From Dialister sp900541485 (GTDB taxonomy: Bacteria; Bacillota; Negativicutes; Veillonellales; Dialisteraceae), in the NCBI GenBank assembly GCA_965119665.1, contig OZ221974.1:620001-684000 (forward strand): a DNA stretch of 64,000 nt, in the 5' to 3' direction. How positions within the stretch are numbered: position 1 is the first letter of the stretch; each line of letters opens with the position of its first letter. A program made the translations under genes and the position numbers. Shown here piece after piece: positions 61,555 to 64,000 of this stretch. The notes beneath the pieces are model-generated. The model searched no databases. It was not told where the DNA came from and worked only from the letters and a program-made list of their open reading frames with translations.

Positions 61555-61595
61555 ACAAAACTGCGGTGACCGGAATCATCGCAGTTTTATTTTTT
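61555..61595 (+). terminator. Terminator after the AEC transporter pair
   Basis: Stem AAAACTGCGGTGA / TCATCGCAGTTTT with a 6-nt loop and long T run. Confidence 0.9.
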
Positions 61596-61670
61596 TGGAG
61601 GCGGTGCCCGGATTCGAACACGGGGGTACAGGTCTTGCGGACCTTTGCCTTACCTCTTGGCTACACCGCC
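61596..61670 (-). tRNA. tRNA-Cys (anticodon GCA) with unusual arms
   Basis: Acceptor GGCGGTG / CACCGCC, discriminator T (the cysteine identity base) and encoded CCA. Anticodon loop CCGCAAG gives GCA but has C at position 33 instead of the nearly universal U. The first anticodon-stem pair is A-G. The 5' T-stem reads CCCGTG against CCGGG, so there is either a bulged T or two mismatches. D-arm and T-loop TTCGAAT are normal. Confidence 0.85.
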
Positions 61671-61795
61671 ATACATATAATGTAATAAGTATATCGCAAT
61701 TTATCGAAAAAGTAAATCGAAAATACTCTTTTTATTTTTATGCTTGCGGAAATGCTATAATGAAATGGAATTTTTAAATAACAGATGAGGTGTTT

Positions 61796-62713
61796 ATGAA
61801 CTTTACCTACGATTTCCCGGTCATCAAAAACAATCCGCAAAAAACGGCATCACATAAAAAGATACGCCGCATCGGACGACTCCGTCTCGGTGACTCTTAC
61901 AGAAATCTGCGCAGCCGTTTTGAACTCACCCCCGTGAAAATCCCCGAAGACAGCGGCACGGAAGCCTACACTCTTCCTATGGAAAAAGAAATCCTTTTCC
62001 ACGGCGTCCCCGTCACGGCCGCAGGTGTGAGTATAAAAAATGGGAAAGTCCGGGCCATCCATGCGGATACCGCTGCTTCACCGGACGAAATGAAACGTAT
62101 CCTTACCGATCTCTACGGCATTCCCGAAAAAAAGAACGCCGCTTATTTTTGGGCCGACACGGTGACAACCGTTTGCATGACCGGAGAAAATCACACCGCC
62201 TCTGTCATCATCGCTGATACAGCCTCTCTTTCCGATATCAGTGATGCGGAAAATGCTTCGGAAGAAGAGGAACGGCGCAGCTTCAAGGGACTGCTTTGGA
62301 AAAAATACGGTGATCCTGTAGGACGGGTATCAAGAAAAACCTATATAAAGAGGGCCTCTCTTGTGGGAATTCCCGTGATTGCCATGTTTGCTTTCACATG
62401 GATACGGCCGGAACTTTTTATCGGCGACGCCAATTTCTTTATCATCGCATTCATGGTTCTGGGTACGCTCGGATTCGTTTCTCTTATCAGCCTTGCCATC
62501 CGCCGTTTGTCGGATATCGGCCTCTCCCACCTGTACTACTGGGGATTCTTCGGACTTCTCTTTATCGGAAACCAGGCAGGCGGAAAAATTTCGGGTGATG
62601 AGCTTTTGGCCGCCCGTATCACGGGACTCGTATTCTTTGCGGTTGTGTTTCTTCTTTCTTTTATCCCCGGCGAAAACAAAAAGAATAAATACGGTCCCGT
62701 ACCTAAAGACTAA
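61796..62713 (+). CDS. DUF805-type membrane protein with unknown N-terminal domain
   Basis: A 305-residue protein. The first 170 residues are soluble and unrecognised, with RIGRLRLGDSYRNLRSRFEL suggesting a substrate- or peptide-binding fold. The second half matches DUF805: GRVSRKTYIKRA, about four membrane segments, and the conserved IRRLSDIGLSHLYYWG. ATG at 61796 has GATGAGG upstream; a GTG two codons earlier was not used. Function unknown. Confidence 0.7.
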   Translation: MNFTYDFPVIKNNPQKTASHKKIRRIGRLRLGDSYRNLRSRFELTPVKIPEDSGTEAYTLPMEKEILFHGVPVTAAGVSIKNGKVRAIHADTAASPDEMKRILTDLYGIPEKKNAAYFWADTVTTVCMTGENHTASVIIADTASLSDISDAENASEEEERRSFKGLLWKKYGDPVGRVSRKTYIKRASLVGIPVIAMFAFTWIRPELFIGDANFFIIAFMVLGTLGFVSLISLAIRRLSDIGLSHLYYWGFFGLLFIGNQAGGKISGDELLAARITGLVFFAVVFLLSFIPGENKKNKYGPVPKD

Positions 62714-62723
62714 AGAGCGTAAA

Positions 62724-62777
62724 ATAAAAAACTTTTGACTGTCCTTCTTCAACCGGAGCAGTCAAAAGTTTTTTTAT
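62724..62777. terminator. Bidirectional terminator between the DUF805 and exonuclease genes
   Basis: Long stem AAAAACTTTTGACTG / CAGTCAAAAGTTTTT between convergent genes. Confidence 0.9.
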
Positions 62778-62800
62778 TTCTCTCCTTGTAAAGAGAGTTT

Positions 62801-63400
62801 TTATTTTGTCCGCGCTTTTTTGTCTTTTACCAGCGATTCAAAAACGAATTTTTCCGCCTCACAGTCGGCAAGAGCACGGTGAAACGTTGTGCACGGCAAC
62901 GGATAATACCCACAAAGCGCCTGTACCGAATATTTCCCTTCCACGTCTTCCCCGGAAATCACCTCACGGGCCAAAGTATGCGTATCTATATATTCATTGG
63001 CAAGCAAAGGCTTTCCCAAGGCGAGCAGGTTTCTTGCCAGCACAATCAGGTCGGAATCAAGACCGTGCCCCATGAGGATATCTTTCCCCAGAAATCCGAT
63101 AAATGAGGGCAGCACTTCTTCGACAGGCGGTGCATTCTTCACAAGAGCCGGCGTGATACCCGTCATCTCCACCACCCGCCTTTCCATAGCGCCCCGCGGT
63201 TTCACAAGCGTGTGATAACGCTCCGTCACTTTTCCTTTTTTCACTCTCATCGCCGCAAGCTCCGTAATATCCGAGTGAATTCCTGTCGTTTCTATATCGA
63301 GTATGGTGTATTCTTTTTGAGAAACGGACAATATCCGTTTCCAATCACGGATTTCATGACTGCGGATATCGGCAAACAATGTATTTTGGCTTTTTTTCAT
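62801..63400 (-). CDS. DnaQ-like 3'-5' exonuclease (DEDDh)
   Basis: A 199-residue exonuclease of the Pol III epsilon superfamily. Exo I LDIETTGIHSDITEL, Exo II GHGLDSDLIVLAR and Exo III HRALADCEAEKF carry all four acidic residues and the His. It is a single domain without polymerase or UvrC parts, so it may act in proofreading or in RNA/DNA trimming. GGGGGAAATG region provides a moderate ribosome-binding site. Confidence 0.9.
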   Translation of the reverse strand: MKKSQNTLFADIRSHEIRDWKRILSVSQKEYTILDIETTGIHSDITELAAMRVKKGKVTERYHTLVKPRGAMERRVVEMTGITPALVKNAPPVEEVLPSFIGFLGKDILMGHGLDSDLIVLARNLLALGKPLLANEYIDTHTLAREVISGEDVEGKYSVQALCGYYPLPCTTFHRALADCEAEKFVFESLVKDKKARTK

Positions 63401-63479
63401 TTCCCCCGTCCCTTCTTTTCTTTGTCTCTATGTATTGTATCATCTCCCCAAATCTGTACAAGCTATGAAAACAAGGAAA

Positions 63480-63515
63480 CAAAAAAGAACCCCCGGAGGA
63501 GTCCTTTTTGTTTCT
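63480..63515 (-). terminator. Terminator of the porin-like gene
   Basis: Imperfect stem AAAAAG...CTTTTT with inner CCCC-GGAG pairing, just below the stop at 63529. Confidence 0.55.
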
Positions 63516-63528
63516 CTTTCACAAGAGA

Positions 63529-64000
63529 TTAGAATGCATAGTTCAGTGCTACGGCTGCAAGATTATCGTATTTTGTATCGTCGCCCTTTGCATCTACATC
63601 AAATGCATATTCCCCGTGGAGAGTGACATTCTTTGCAAGAACGACATCAGCATTAATGAGCCAGAAGTCTACATCTTTATCCACAGCTCCCTTTGTCTGA
63701 ATAGAATTCAGCGGGAATACGGTATAGGTGCTGCTTCCGCCGATATAGCCGAAAGTTTTTGTCTTCACATACTGGCCGGCTACTCTGAAGGAACCCGGTT
63801 TATTCATGTCAGTCTGACCAAGTCCGAGACCTGCTGTCCAGAGATAAGGATGTGTCTTATCTTCCGTGTTCTTATAGTAATCACCGAAGATATCTGCTTT
63901 GTCACCGAGTCCTACGGTCATACCTGCACCCCAGTAGGTTGCTTGGTTCTTTTTAGCATGAGCTACATCAATGTATTCTGCGCTGAGGGCTACAGGTCCG
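63529..64000 (-). CDS. Porin-like outer-membrane protein (partial, N-terminus beyond window)
   Basis: The reverse frame is open to the window edge and gives at least 156 residues: SAEYIDVAHAKKNQATYWGA at the visible start, alternating strands such as NVTLHGEYAFDVD and a C-terminal LAAVALNYAF with final Phe. This is the end of a beta-barrel; in Negativicutes such barrels are often the C-terminal part of OmpM-type proteins with an N-terminal S-layer-homology domain, which cannot be checked here. Confidence 0.75.
   Translation of the reverse strand, partial: GPVALSAEYIDVAHAKKNQATYWGAGMTVGLGDKADIFGDYYKNTEDKTHPYLWTAGLGLGQTDMNKPGSFRVAGQYVKTKTFGYIGGSSTYTVFPLNSIQTKGAVDKDVDFWLINADVVLAKNVTLHGEYAFDVDAKGDDTKYDNLAAVALNYAF

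Overview
The window looks like a chromosomal segment of a diderm Firmicute of the class Negativicutes, most likely a Dialister-like member of the Veillonellaceae (inference from gene content; no species call is possible from the sequence alone). It combines Firmicute housekeeping clusters (tig-clpP-clpX-lon-engB, three ECF transporter genes, truA) with outer-membrane features: a trimeric autotransporter, two beta-barrel proteins ending in aromatic residues, and an O-antigen ligase family protein. It also carries a large succinate-to-propionate block that depends on cobalamin. Layout. 1-11.4 kb: end of a TAXI-type TRAP transporter, dcd next to a decayed HNH-type gene, a Rossmann methyltransferase-like gene, prfC, gnd, and a ferric/phosphonate-type ABC importer. 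11.5-19.2 kb: secondary alcohol dehydrogenase, cobalamin-dependent ribonucleotide reductase, malate/lactate dehydrogenase family enzyme, small outer-membrane barrel, and a panC-panD-panS-like operon behind a structured leader. 19.2-24.9 kb: YihY, TypA, three tandem universal stress proteins, TruA. 24.9-30 kb: two arrays of non-coding repeats flanking ecfA1-ecfA2-ecfT. 30-35 kb: YadA-like adhesin, HAD phosphatase, glutathione peroxidase, an MsrA-like protein without its catalytic cysteine, and between the last two a cobalamin-riboswitch-controlled transcript with no convincing protein gene. 35-50 kb: two methylmalonyl-CoA mutase systems (mutA-mutB-meaB and mcmA1-mcmA2-meaB), epimerase, methylmalonyl-CoA decarboxylase subunits alpha, delta and gamma, an orphan pseudo-cobalamin-binding protein and a succinate CoA-transferase. 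50-64 kb: O-antigen ligase family protein, the protein quality-control cluster, YitT protein, two AEC carriers, two tRNAs, a DUF805 protein, an exonuclease and a porin-like fragment. How it works together: CoA-transferase, mutase, epimerase and sodium-pumping decarboxylase form the route from succinate through succinyl-CoA, (R)- and (S)-methylmalonyl-CoA to propionyl-CoA and propionate. Three enzymes in the window (NrdJ and both mutases) need adenosylcobalamin, and three cobalamin riboswitch aptamers are present. One aptamer sits in front of mutAB. The other two are in tandem, each with its own terminator, and lead into about 550 nt of apparently non-coding RNA. That RNA carries four hairpins whose stems change by G-U-compatible substitutions while the loop keeps a CAGGGAA core. 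I consider this riboswitch-controlled hairpin-array RNA the best candidate for an undescribed system in the window; its architecture is analogous to the cobalamin-controlled decoy RNAs known from ethanolamine regulation, but its partner is unknown.
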